Source of the DNA: Candidatus Tepidiaquacellales bacterium UBA6667
GTDB lineage: Bacteria > Bacteroidota > Ignavibacteria > Tepidaquicellales > Tepidaquicellaceae
Direction: 5' to 3'
Assembly: GCA_002455255.1 (NCBI GenBank)
Contig: DKKL01000061.1
Span: 22,993 to 29,099 of the forward strand
Length of the DNA: 6,107 nucleotides
Shown here in pieces: positions 1 to 5,938 of the stretch. A program made the position numbers and the translations under genes. The notes under the pieces were generated by a model that did no database searches, was not told where the DNA came from, and saw only the letters and a list, made by a program, of their open reading frames with translations. Within the stretch, counting starts at the first letter, position 1. Each line of letters starts with the position of its first letter.

Positions 1-1
1 T

Positions 2-373
2 AATGTAACACAATTAATTTCCGGATTCGCAAATGAGTTAAAAAAATTCCGTTCAGACAGGGAGGGGAACTTTGATTATCTTTTGCCTGATCCGATTAAT
101 AAATCAACTTGTAAGAGATTGAACCTGTATTTAAGATGGATGGTAAGAAGTGATGAAATAGACTTAGGTGTGTGGAAAGATTTAATTGATAAATCAAATT
201 TGATTATGCCGGTTGATACACATATTTATAAAGTATCCCGGGATTTAAAAATGGTAAAACGAAAAAGTTGTGATTTGAAGTATGCACTTGAGTTAACAGA
301 AGTATTAAAAAAATTCGACCCCACCGACCCAATCCGCTTCGACTTCGCTATGTGCCATATAAGAGTGAAGTAG
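2..373 (+). CDS. TIGR02757 / DUF2400 family protein, C-terminal part (5' end outside window)
   Basis: The reading frame is open from base 2 to the TAG at 371-373, giving about 123 residues, so the gene begins left of the window; the TTG at 83 lies inside the frame and is not the start. The visible part matches my memory of the TIGR02757 (DUF2400) family: a KRLNLYLRWMVR block, a D-LGVWK segment, MPVDTHIYKVSRDL, and a C-terminal KKFDPTDPIRFDFAMCH block. The function of this family is not established. The VDTH segment resembles the VDTHVxRV stretch of helix-hairpin-helix (EndoIII-like) DNA glycosylases, but that link is inference. The protein ends a few residues after the conserved FDFA block, which is short but plausible for the family. 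Codons 314-358 are much richer in C-ending codons than the rest. It converges on groEL across a 179-bp spacer. Confidence 0.85.
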   Translation, partial: NVTQLISGFANELKKFRSDREGNFDYLLPDPINKSTCKRLNLYLRWMVRSDEIDLGVWKDLIDKSNLIMPVDTHIYKVSRDLKMVKRKSCDLKYALELTEVLKKFDPTDPIRFDFAMCHIRVK

Positions 374-408
374 ATTAATTTCTTTTGCATTACTTCCATT
401 CATTCCAA

Positions 409-469
409 CTCTCCCGCAGGAGTCTCCTGAAAGGGACTCCTACAGGAGAGAAGGACTCCTTCGAGAGAG
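409..469. repeat. G+C-rich palindromic repeat element (16-bp inverted repeat plus an extra direct copy)
   Basis: Bases 409-424 (CTCTCCCGCAGGAGTC) and 435-450 (GACTCCTACAGGAGAG) form a 16-bp inverted repeat with two mismatches. Both mismatches become G-U pairs in a minus-strand RNA, so only that strand folds into an unbroken stem. A third, degenerate copy follows in direct orientation: 453-469 matches 434-450 at 14 of 17 positions. Several small palindromes sit inside (AGGAG-T-CTCCT at 418-428, AAGGA-C-TCCTT at 451-461). By hand count about 58% of these bases are G or C, against an AT-rich background. The form is that of a short interspersed intergenic repeat (REP/MITE-like). No other copy is visible in this window, so dispersal in the genome is inference. 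Confidence 0.6.
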
Positions 470-481
470 GTTACCAAAACT

Positions 482-515
482 AAAAAGCCCTTTCTGTTTT
501 CACAGAAAGGGCTTT
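482..515 (-). terminator. Rho-independent terminator of groEL, probably bidirectional
   Basis: AAAGCCCTTTCTG (484-496) pairs perfectly with CAGAAAGGGCTTT (503-515). A further T497-A502 pair leaves a four-base loop. Read on the minus strand the stem ends in GGGC followed by five T, then AGTTTTGG, a standard intrinsic terminator 37 bases after the groEL stop. Read on the plus strand it is followed by GAATTTTAC, a weaker U-tract, so it may also stop the converging TIGR02757 transcript. Confidence 0.9.
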
Positions 516-552
516 GAATTTTACTAATTTGTTTCTTCTTATCGGATAAAGA

Positions 553-2193
553 TTAATACATATCACCCATACCGCCACCCATTCCTGGAGGCATTCCCAT
601 TGGTGCTTTTTCTTTTTCCGGTTTTTCTACTATTGCTGCTTCTGTCATTAATAGTAATGATGAAACTGATGCTGCATTTTCCAATGCAACTCTCGTTACT
701 TTAGTAGGATCTATTACACCGGCTTTCACTAAATCTTCATATTTCTCTGTCGCTGCGTTAAATCCATAATTACCTTTTCCGTTTTTAACATCATTTACTA
801 CTACTGAACCTTCAAGACCTGCATTTGTAACGATTTGTCTGATTGGCTCTTCAATTGCTCTTTTTATGATGTTGATTCCGGTTGTAATATCTTCGTTATC
901 ACCTTTTAATTTATCTAATTTTGAGGCAACTCTGATAAGGGCTACGCCACCACCGGGTACGATTCCTTCTTCAACAGCAGCTCTTGTCGCATGCAACGCA
1001 TCTTCAACTCTTGCTTTTTTCTCTTTCATTTCTACTTCTGTTGCTGCACCAATTTTTAATACCGCAACTCCGCCTGAAAGTTTTGCAAGTCTTTCCTGTA
1101 ATTTTTCTTTATCATAATCAGATGTTGTTTTATCAACTTGTGCTCTGATTTCATTTATTCTTTTCTTTATATCTTCAGTTTTTCCTGCACCTTCTACTAT
1201 TGTTGTATTATCTTTGTCTATAACAACTCTCTTTGCAGTACCTAAATATCCTACTGTTGCATTCTCAAGTTTATATCCTTGCTCTTCTGAAATTACTGTA
1301 CCTGCCGTTAAGATTGCAATATCTTCTAACATTGCTTTTCTTCTGTCTCCAAATCCCGGAGCTTTAACTGCACAAACTTTTAAAGTTCCTCTTAATTTGT
1401 TAACTACAAGTGTCGCAAGTGCTTCACCTTCGATATCTTCAGCAATTATTAATAAAGATTTTCCTTGCTGTGCTGTTTTTTCAAGTATTGGAAGTAAATC
1501 TTTCATTGAAGAGATTTTTTTATCATGAATCAAGATAAACGGATCTTCAAGTTCAGCTTCCATTGATTCAGCATTTGTTACAAAATATGGTGATAAATAT
1601 CCTCTGTCAAACTGCATTCCTTCTACAACATCAACATTAGTTTCTGTTCCTTTTGCTTCTTCTACTGTGATAACACCGTCTTTACCAACTTTTTCCATTG
1701 CCTGTGCTATCAAATCACCAATGTATTTATCATTATTTGCAGAAATTGAACCAACTTGTGCAATTTCTGAATTGTCTTTGATTGGTGAAGATAAATCTTT
1801 CAATCCTTTTACAAGTTCAGTAACAGCTAAATCAATTCCTCTTTTTAAATCCATAGGGTTTGCACCGCTTGTTACATGTTTTAAACCTTCTCTGTATATT
1901 GCCTGTGCAAGTACAGTTGCTGTTGTTGTTCCGTCACCGGCAACATCAGATGTTTTAGATGCAACTTCTTTCACCATCTGTGCACCCATATTCTCAACCG
2001 GTTCTTCCAGTTCAATTTCTTTTGCAACTGTTACACCGTCTTTTGTTACTGTAGGTGCACCAAATTTTTTGTCTATTACTACGTTTCTTCCTTTTGGTCC
2101 TAAAGTAACCTTTACTGCATTAGCGAGAACATCAACACCTTTTTTTAAGGCGGCTCTTGCTTCTGCGTCAAATGTTATTAATTTTGCAGCCAT
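553..2193 (-). CDS. groEL: Chaperonin GroEL (Hsp60, Cpn60)
   Basis: ATP-driven cytoplasmic folding chaperonin; 14 subunits form the double ring that encloses unfolded proteins under a GroES lid. The protein has 546 residues, the usual full length, and its numbering runs in register with E. coli GroEL. The ATP site is intact: TLGPKGRN at 30-37, D52, GDGTTT at 86-91 with D87, and D398. The cpn60 signature AAVEEGIVPGGG lies at 405-416. The apical substrate/GroES-binding residues Y199, S201, Y203, F204, L234, L237, V263 and V264 are present. The C-terminus is the flexible Gly-Met-rich tail (GMPPGMGGGMGDMY). The ATG at 2193 follows an AGGAG sequence by 12 bases and gives the expected N-terminus. 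It is the second gene after groES, 32 bp downstream, and ends before the hairpin at 482-515. Expression should follow the CIRCE-controlled groES promoter. Confidence 0.99.
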   Translation of the reverse strand: MAAKLITFDAEARAALKKGVDVLANAVKVTLGPKGRNVVIDKKFGAPTVTKDGVTVAKEIELEEPVENMGAQMVKEVASKTSDVAGDGTTTATVLAQAIYREGLKHVTSGANPMDLKRGIDLAVTELVKGLKDLSSPIKDNSEIAQVGSISANNDKYIGDLIAQAMEKVGKDGVITVEEAKGTETNVDVVEGMQFDRGYLSPYFVTNAESMEAELEDPFILIHDKKISSMKDLLPILEKTAQQGKSLLIIAEDIEGEALATLVVNKLRGTLKVCAVKAPGFGDRRKAMLEDIAILTAGTVISEEQGYKLENATVGYLGTAKRVVIDKDNTTIVEGAGKTEDIKKRINEIRAQVDKTTSDYDKEKLQERLAKLSGGVAVLKIGAATEVEMKEKKARVEDALHATRAAVEEGIVPGGGVALIRVASKLDKLKGDNEDITTGINIIKRAIEEPIRQIVTNAGLEGSVVVNDVKNGKGNYGFNAATEKYEDLVKAGVIDPTKVTRVALENAASVSSLLLMTEAAIVEKPEKEKAPMGMPPGMGGGMGDMY

Positions 2194-2205
2194 TTTATAT
2201 TAATT

Positions 2206-2212
2206 CTCCTTT
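2206..2212 (-). promoter_or_regulatory. Shine-Dalgarno site of groEL
   Basis: The minus strand reads AAAGGAG here, close to the full anti-16S consensus, with a rather long 12-base gap to the ATG at 2193. It supports that start, and contrasts with pyk, ypdA and the dehydrogenase gene, where no such site is visible. Confidence 0.75.
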
Positions 2213-2225
2213 TAATTTTTTAAAT

Positions 2226-2510
2226 TTAAATAATTGCATAGATATCAGATTCTCTCATTATTAAATATTCTGTTCCGTCAATCGTAATTTCTGTTCCTGA
2301 ATATTTACCGTATAAAACTTTATCTCCGGTTTTTACAGTTAAAGCAACTGTTTTGCCGTCATCTGTTTGTTTTCCTGTGCCTACTGCTACAACTTCACCT
2401 TTCATTGGTTTTTCTTTTGCAGTATCAGGAATATATAAACCGCTTGCAGTTTTTTCTTCTGCTTCCATCGGTTTCACGAGTACTCTGTCGTGTAATGGTT
2501 TTAAGTTCAT
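2226..2510 (-). CDS. groES: Co-chaperonin GroES (Hsp10, Cpn10)
   Basis: Seven-subunit lid of the GroEL folding chamber, cytoplasmic. The 94 residues equal the family's usual length. MNLKPLHDRVLVKP is the classic N-terminus. The mobile loop covers about residues 16-32 and contains the GroEL-binding hydrophobic tripeptide as L25-Y26-I27 (IVL in E. coli). GEVVAVGTG (38-46) starts the roof-loop region, and VLYGKYSGTEI and the LIMRESDIYAI end are typical. I chose the ATG at 2510, not the in-frame ATG at 2525. The latter would add MKGNK, which family members lack, and its codons contain the AAAGGA Shine-Dalgarno sequence lying 6 bases before the ATG at 2510. It is the first gene of the groES-groEL operon, with a promoter and CIRCE operator about 60-110 bp upstream. 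Confidence 0.98.
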   Translation of the reverse strand: MNLKPLHDRVLVKPMEAEEKTASGLYIPDTAKEKPMKGEVVAVGTGKQTDDGKTVALTVKTGDKVLYGKYSGTEITIDGTEYLIMRESDIYAII

Positions 2511-2516
2511 TTTATT

Positions 2517-2522
2517 TCCTTT
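2517..2522 (-). promoter_or_regulatory. Shine-Dalgarno site deciding the groES start
   Basis: AAAGGA on the minus strand, 6 bases upstream of the ATG at 2510. It overlaps codons 2-3 of the alternative ATG at 2525 and so argues that translation starts at 2510. Confidence 0.75.
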
Positions 2523-2569
2523 CATTTATTTTTATTAAATTTATTTTTTATCTGTTTGAATTGTCATTG

Positions 2570-2596
2570 TTAGCAATCTAATAATGATACTGCTAA
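2570..2596 (-). promoter_or_regulatory. CIRCE operator (HrcA-binding site), degenerate
   Basis: The plus strand reads TTAGCAATC, nine bases, then TACTGCTAA. The CIRCE consensus is TTAGCACTC-N9-GAGTGCTAA: the 9-base spacing is exact and 15 of 18 arm positions match, including both outer TTAGCA/TGCTAA arms. It lies immediately upstream of groES, where CIRCE sits in many bacteria, and overlaps the end of the -10 box and the predicted transcription start. HrcA bound here would block the promoter until heat or misfolded protein titrates GroEL. No hrcA gene is in the window. Confidence 0.8.
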
Positions 2597-2623
2597 AATA
2601 AGGAGAATATTCTTTATTTTCAA
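2595..2623 (-). promoter_or_regulatory. Sigma70-type promoter of groES-groEL
   Basis: On the minus strand TTGAAA (2623-2618) is separated by exactly 17 bases from TATTTT (2600-2595). That predicts transcription starting near 2588, inside the CIRCE element, and a leader of about 78 bases. TATTTTAG also fits the Bacteroidota -7 box TAnnTTTG at all but one fixed position. The match to the -35 is five of six and to the -10 is four of six; the position relative to CIRCE strengthens the call. Confidence 0.6.
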
Positions 2624-2709
2624 GTTATTTATTAACTGTTAAGACAATAATTACAATTTCTTAATAATTATAAATAAATATTAACTAAAATAAAGAAAAA
2701 ATTGACAAA

Positions 2710-3669
2710 TTATGTCGCTAAATGTTTGAATATTACATCAGAATGGAATCTTGAGTTTTCTATGAACCATTTATCAGTTCGAAAACCTCCACATATAACT
2801 CCGGCGAGATAAATTCCTTTTATATTTGTTTCATGAGTTCTTTTGTTGAATTTTGGCTTGTTTTGAGAAATTTTTATTCCGGTTTGCCTTAATAATTCAA
2901 AATCTGGATGATATCCTGTCATTGCAAATACATAATCATTTTTTATTTTAAATTTTTTGCCATTTTGGTTAATCAATAATGAATCAGGATAAATTTCTTC
3001 TACTTGGGCATTAAAATATGATTTGATTGATCCTTCTGCAATTCTGTTATCTATATCAGGTCTAACCCAATATTTAATACTTTTTTTTAGTTCTGGTTCT
3101 CTTACTATGATTGTAACTTTCGCATTTTTTCTGAAACATTCCAACGCTACATCAACAGATGAATTTCCCCCTCCTAAAACCGCTACATTCTTATATGAAT
3201 AGGGATGTGGTTCATCAAAGTAATGTTTAACTTTTTCAAGATTTTCACCGGGTATATTTAATAAATTCGGATTATCATAAAACCCCGTTGCAATGATTAT
3301 ATTTTTCGTTTTATATATAGATTTATCTGAATCAATAGTAAACTTAGGAAATTTTCCTTTAATTCCTAAAACTTTTTCATCTGTCTTTATATTTAATTTA
3401 TATGCACCGGCTACTCTGCTGTAATAATCCAAAGCTTCTCTCCTCGTTGGTTTCACGTCATGTGCTACAAATGGAACATTACCGATTTCAATTTTTTCAG
3501 ATGTTGAAAAAAACGTCATATTAGTTGGGAAGTTAAAAATAGAATTAACAATACAACCTTTATCTAAAATTAAATAATTTAGTTTCAACTCTTTTGCTTT
3601 GATTCCACACGTTAAACCGATTGGTCCTGCACCTATTATAATCACATCATATAAAATTTCTTTTTTCAT
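2710..3669 (-). CDS. ypdA: YpdA-family FAD/NADPH-dependent bacillithiol disulfide reductase (Bdr-like)
   Basis: Flavoprotein of the thioredoxin-reductase-like family; characterised members use NADPH to reduce oxidised bacillithiol in the cytoplasm. Length is 319 residues, near the usual 320-330. The FAD-binding Rossmann motif GAGPIG is at 13-18, the NAD(P)H-binding GGGNSS at 166-171, an ATG motif (IIIATGFYD) at about 124-132, and the C-terminal FAD contact (GIYLAGVICGG) at 285-295. The block KGCIVNSIFNFP, TFFSTSEKIEIG-VPF and KPTRREALDYY is diagnostic of YpdA and differs from TrxB; there is no CxxC redox motif. The Cys found inside this first motif in Firmicutes YpdA (GGGPCG) is Ile17 here, with Cys21 and Cys39 nearby. 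The ATG at 3669 starts 6 bp after the pyk stop without a Shine-Dalgarno site, so co-transcription and coupled translation are likely. Family call firm; exact substrate inferred. Confidence 0.88.
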   Translation of the reverse strand: MKKEILYDVIIIGAGPIGLTCGIKAKELKLNYLILDKGCIVNSIFNFPTNMTFFSTSEKIEIGNVPFVAHDVKPTRREALDYYSRVAGAYKLNIKTDEKVLGIKGKFPKFTIDSDKSIYKTKNIIIATGFYDNPNLLNIPGENLEKVKHYFDEPHPYSYKNVAVLGGGNSSVDVALECFRKNAKVTIIVREPELKKSIKYWVRPDIDNRIAEGSIKSYFNAQVEEIYPDSLLINQNGKKFKIKNDYVFAMTGYHPDFELLRQTGIKISQNKPKFNKRTHETNIKGIYLAGVICGGFRTDKWFIENSRFHSDVIFKHLAT

Positions 3670-3675
3670 ATTTAT

Positions 3676-5100
3676 TTAAATTTCAGATATAAGTATCATA
3701 TTGGCTGATTCAAATTCTTGCTTCAGGTCTGATGCGGCTAAGACTATTCTGTCTCCTTTGGAAAAAATATTATTTTTCAATATCACATCTTTTATTTCTT
3801 TAATTGATTGTGAAAAATTATATATATCTTTAATCATAATAGATTCAACCCCCCAAATTAATTTTGTCTTGCGAACAATTTTTTTGTCATTTGTCGCCGA
3901 GATTATCTGTGCTGTTGGTCTGTGATTTGATAATAATAAAGCAGTCTTTCCTGTATGCGTTATCGAAATTATTGCTTTTGCATTAACTCTTGAGGCAATC
4001 ATTGTAGCAGAGTTACAAATTGTGAATAATATATTTTCAGGTGAGTCTTCAATAAACAAGGCATCATAAAAGTTTGATTTGAGTATAGTTTCAGTTTTTA
4101 ATATTATTTTTTTCATAGTTCTTACTACAAGCTCCGGATGCAATCCGGTTGAGGTTTCTGCCGATAGCATAACGCAATCCGTTCCGTCTAATATCGCATT
4201 TGCAATGTCTGTAGTTTCTGCTCTCGTTGGTGTATATTGTGTTATCATTGTTTCAAGCATCTGTGTCGCAGTTATTACGGGTTTTTGTTTTTCATTACAT
4301 TTCTTAATAATCATTTTCTGAAGAATCGGAACTTCTTCAGTTGAAATTTCTACTCCCATATCACCCCTTGCAACCATTACCAAATCCGCTTCCTGAATTA
4401 TTGAATCTATATTTTTTATCGCTTCCGGTCTTTCTATTTTTGCAATAACCGGAACCGATTTATTTTTTTGTGCAATTAGATTTTTAATTGAAATTATATC
4501 ATCTGCACTTCTAACAAAACTCATCGCTATAAAATCAACATCATTTTCAAGTCCAAACTCCAAAAATTCAATATCTCTCGGCGTTAAAGAAGGTAACTTT
4601 AAATCTGTATGAGGTAAATTTATTCCTTTGTTTTCCTTCAGAATACCTCCTGATAATACTTCACATAACGCCTCTCTGTTATTATAATCAACATTTAAAA
4701 CTTTCAGTTTCAATAACCCGTCATCAAGCAATATTATCTCATCTTTTTTTAAATCAAGAATCAGATTTTCATAATTTGTTGAAAATTTATTGCTGTCACC
4801 TATAATGTTTTCACCTGTAATTATTATATTTGAATTTTCAGTAAGCACAATGAATCCGTTTTCAAGTTTCCCAACCCTAATTTTAGGACCCGGTAAATCC
4901 TGAATTATGGCAATCATTTTTCCTGTGGATTCTTCTGCCTTTCTGATTTTCTGTATATATGATTTATGAATTTCGAGTGTTCCGTGAGAAAAATTTAATC
5001 TTGCCGCATCCATTCCTTCATTTACCAAACCGGCAATCTTTTCTTCGGTATCTACTGAGGGTCCTATCGTGCAAATAATTTTTGTCTTTTTATATTTCAA
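3676..5100 (-). CDS. pyk: Pyruvate kinase
   Basis: Transfers phosphate from phosphoenolpyruvate to ADP, giving pyruvate and ATP, the last step of glycolysis; cytoplasmic, normally a tetramer. The 474 residues match the common bacterial length without a C-terminal PEP-utiliser extension. N-terminal TKIICTIGPS (6-15), RLNFSHG (34-40), DLPGPKIR (68-75), the small B domain at about 76-170, the active-site signature VIAKIERPEAI with K221 and E223, metal-binding E223/D247 (VARGDMGVE, 243-251), TATQMLETM (277-285), PTRAETTDIANAILDGTD (291-308) and LSAETSTG (312-319). The C-terminal domain has the ITHTGKTALLLSNHRP stretch (380-395). It starts at TTG (5100-5098): an in-frame TAA lies directly upstream and the next Met is residue 30, inside conserved sequence. 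No Shine-Dalgarno site is visible. Followed by ypdA after 6 bp. Confidence 0.97.
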   Translation of the reverse strand: MKYKKTKIICTIGPSVDTEEKIAGLVNEGMDAARLNFSHGTLEIHKSYIQKIRKAEESTGKMIAIIQDLPGPKIRVGKLENGFIVLTENSNIIITGENIIGDSNKFSTNYENLILDLKKDEIILLDDGLLKLKVLNVDYNNREALCEVLSGGILKENKGINLPHTDLKLPSLTPRDIEFLEFGLENDVDFIAMSFVRSADDIISIKNLIAQKNKSVPVIAKIERPEAIKNIDSIIQEADLVMVARGDMGVEISTEEVPILQKMIIKKCNEKQKPVITATQMLETMITQYTPTRAETTDIANAILDGTDCVMLSAETSTGLHPELVVRTMKKIILKTETILKSNFYDALFIEDSPENILFTICNSATMIASRVNAKAIISITHTGKTALLLSNHRPTAQIISATNDKKIVRKTKLIWGVESIMIKDIYNFSQSIKEIKDVILKNNIFSKGDRIVLAASDLKQEFESANMILISEI

Positions 5101-5170
5101 TTAATATTATTTAGTTGAATTTAAAATATTAATAAACAATTTTTGAAAAAAGTTATAATAAATTAGCAAA
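5101..5170. promoter_or_regulatory. Divergent intergenic region between pyk and the SDR gene
   Basis: Seventy AT-rich bases must hold the promoters for both the pyk-ypdA pair (minus) and the dehydrogenase gene (plus). On the plus strand a perfect TATAAT is at 5154-5159, only 11 bases before the ATG at 5171, with no good -35 at 16-18 bases. On the minus strand TATTTT at 5128-5123 is a possible -10 for pyk, also with a poor -35. Base composition makes such matches common, so each single box is weak; that the region is a shared promoter follows mainly from gene order. Confidence 0.45.
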
Positions 5171-5938
5171 ATGAGATTAAAAAACAAAATCGCTTTGATT
5201 ACAGGTGCCACAAGCGGTATCGGGAAAGACTGTGCAGAACTTTTTGCTTCAAAAAAAATGCGGTTAATTCTAACCGGTAGAAGATTAGACAGACTGACAG
5301 CATTAAAAAAAGAGATTATAAAAAAACATAAAACCGATGTTCATATTCTTAATTTTGATGTAAGAAAATATACTGAAGTAAAAAAAGCAATCACTTCATT
5401 ACCTAATAAATATAAAAATATTGAAATTCTCATCAATAATGCCGGGTTATCAAGGGGATTGAATAAATTACAGGATGGTGTATTGGATGATTGGGAAGAA
5501 ATGATTGATACGAATGTAAAAGGTCTTCTTTATGTTACTAAAGAAGTTTTAAAAGTGATGACAAAAAATAATTCAGGTCATATTGTTAATATTGGTTCCA
5601 TTGCAGGACATGAAGTTTATCCTGCGGGAAATGTTTACTGTGCTACAAAACACGCTGTAGATGCTTTAACTAAAGGACTTAGAATGGATTTAAATGGAAC
5701 TAATATAAAAGTAAGTACAATTGACCCGGGATTAGTAGAAACTGAATTCAGCATTGTCAGATTCAGAGGTGACCACAGCAGAGCAAAAAAAGTTTATGAA
5801 GGATTTACACCTTTAAATCCTAAAGATGTCGCTGATGCTGTATTATATTCAATTTCAAAATCAAACAATGTTGTAGTTGCTGAAATGATACTTTTGCCTA
5901 TCGCACAGGCAAGCTCAGCAATTGTTAATAGGGTATAA
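5171..5938 (+). CDS. SDR-family NAD(P)-dependent oxidoreductase, YdfG-like (3-hydroxy acid / serine dehydrogenase type)
   Basis: Classical short-chain dehydrogenase of 255 residues, cytoplasmic. Cofactor motif TGATSGIG is at 11-18; GRR (36-38) after the second strand suggests NADP(H). NFDVR is at 61-65, NNAG at 89-92, and the catalytic tetrad is N115, S143, Y156 and K160 (YCATK). DPGLVETEFS-VRFRGD (185-201) and the C-terminal AEMILLPIAQ closely resemble E. coli YdfG (EPGLV..TEFSNVRFKGD, LEMMPVTQS), which oxidises 3-hydroxy acids such as L-allo-threonine and serine and reduces 3-hydroxypropionate precursors. Substrate here is inferred from that likeness only. The ATG at 5171 gives the expected N-terminus just before the first strand; there is no Shine-Dalgarno site and only a short leader is possible if the TATAAT at 5154 is used. 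It diverges from pyk. Unrelated SDR activities are not excluded. Confidence 0.9.
   Translation: MRLKNKIALITGATSGIGKDCAELFASKKMRLILTGRRLDRLTALKKEIIKKHKTDVHILNFDVRKYTEVKKAITSLPNKYKNIEILINNAGLSRGLNKLQDGVLDDWEEMIDTNVKGLLYVTKEVLKVMTKNNSGHIVNIGSIAGHEVYPAGNVYCATKHAVDALTKGLRMDLNGTNIKVSTIDPGLVETEFSIVRFRGDHSRAKKVYEGFTPLNPKDVADAVLYSISKSNNVVVAEMILLPIAQASSAIVNRV

Noticed and set aside
83..373. A complete 96-residue gene starting at TTG 83
   Set aside because: The same frame is open to base 2 and the upstream residues (LISGFANELKKFRSDREG) fit the family, so this is the end of a longer gene cut by the window edge.
409..469. CRISPR array or terminator for the TIGR02757 gene
   Set aside because: Only about three degenerate copies of a short palindrome with no regular spacers, so not CRISPR; no U-tract follows the stems, so not an intrinsic terminator.
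866..2203. Three plus-strand open frames (866-1117, 1214-1528, 1667-2203) opposite groEL
   Set aside because: They lie antisense to a highly conserved gene, have low-complexity Ser/Ala/Thr-rich translations and no ribosome-binding sites; they result from groEL codon bias.
2353..2538. Plus-strand open frame opposite groES
   Set aside because: Antisense shadow of groES; its hydrophobic look comes from complementing Lys/Glu-rich codons.
2694..2720. Terminator after ypdA
   Set aside because: On the minus strand GACA-TAATT-TGTC followed by AATTTTTTC could fold, but the stem is only 4 bp and overlaps the stop codon; too weak to call, so read-through toward groES is possible.
2710..3669. Thioredoxin reductase (TrxB)
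   Set aside because: No CxxC redox-active motif is present, and the KGCIVNS / TFFSTSEKIEIG / KPTRREAL block is that of YpdA.
3701..4321. Plus-strand open frames (3701-3925 and 4079-4321) opposite pyk, with membrane-like translations
   Set aside because: Antisense to conserved pyruvate kinase sequence; no start context, no family resemblance.
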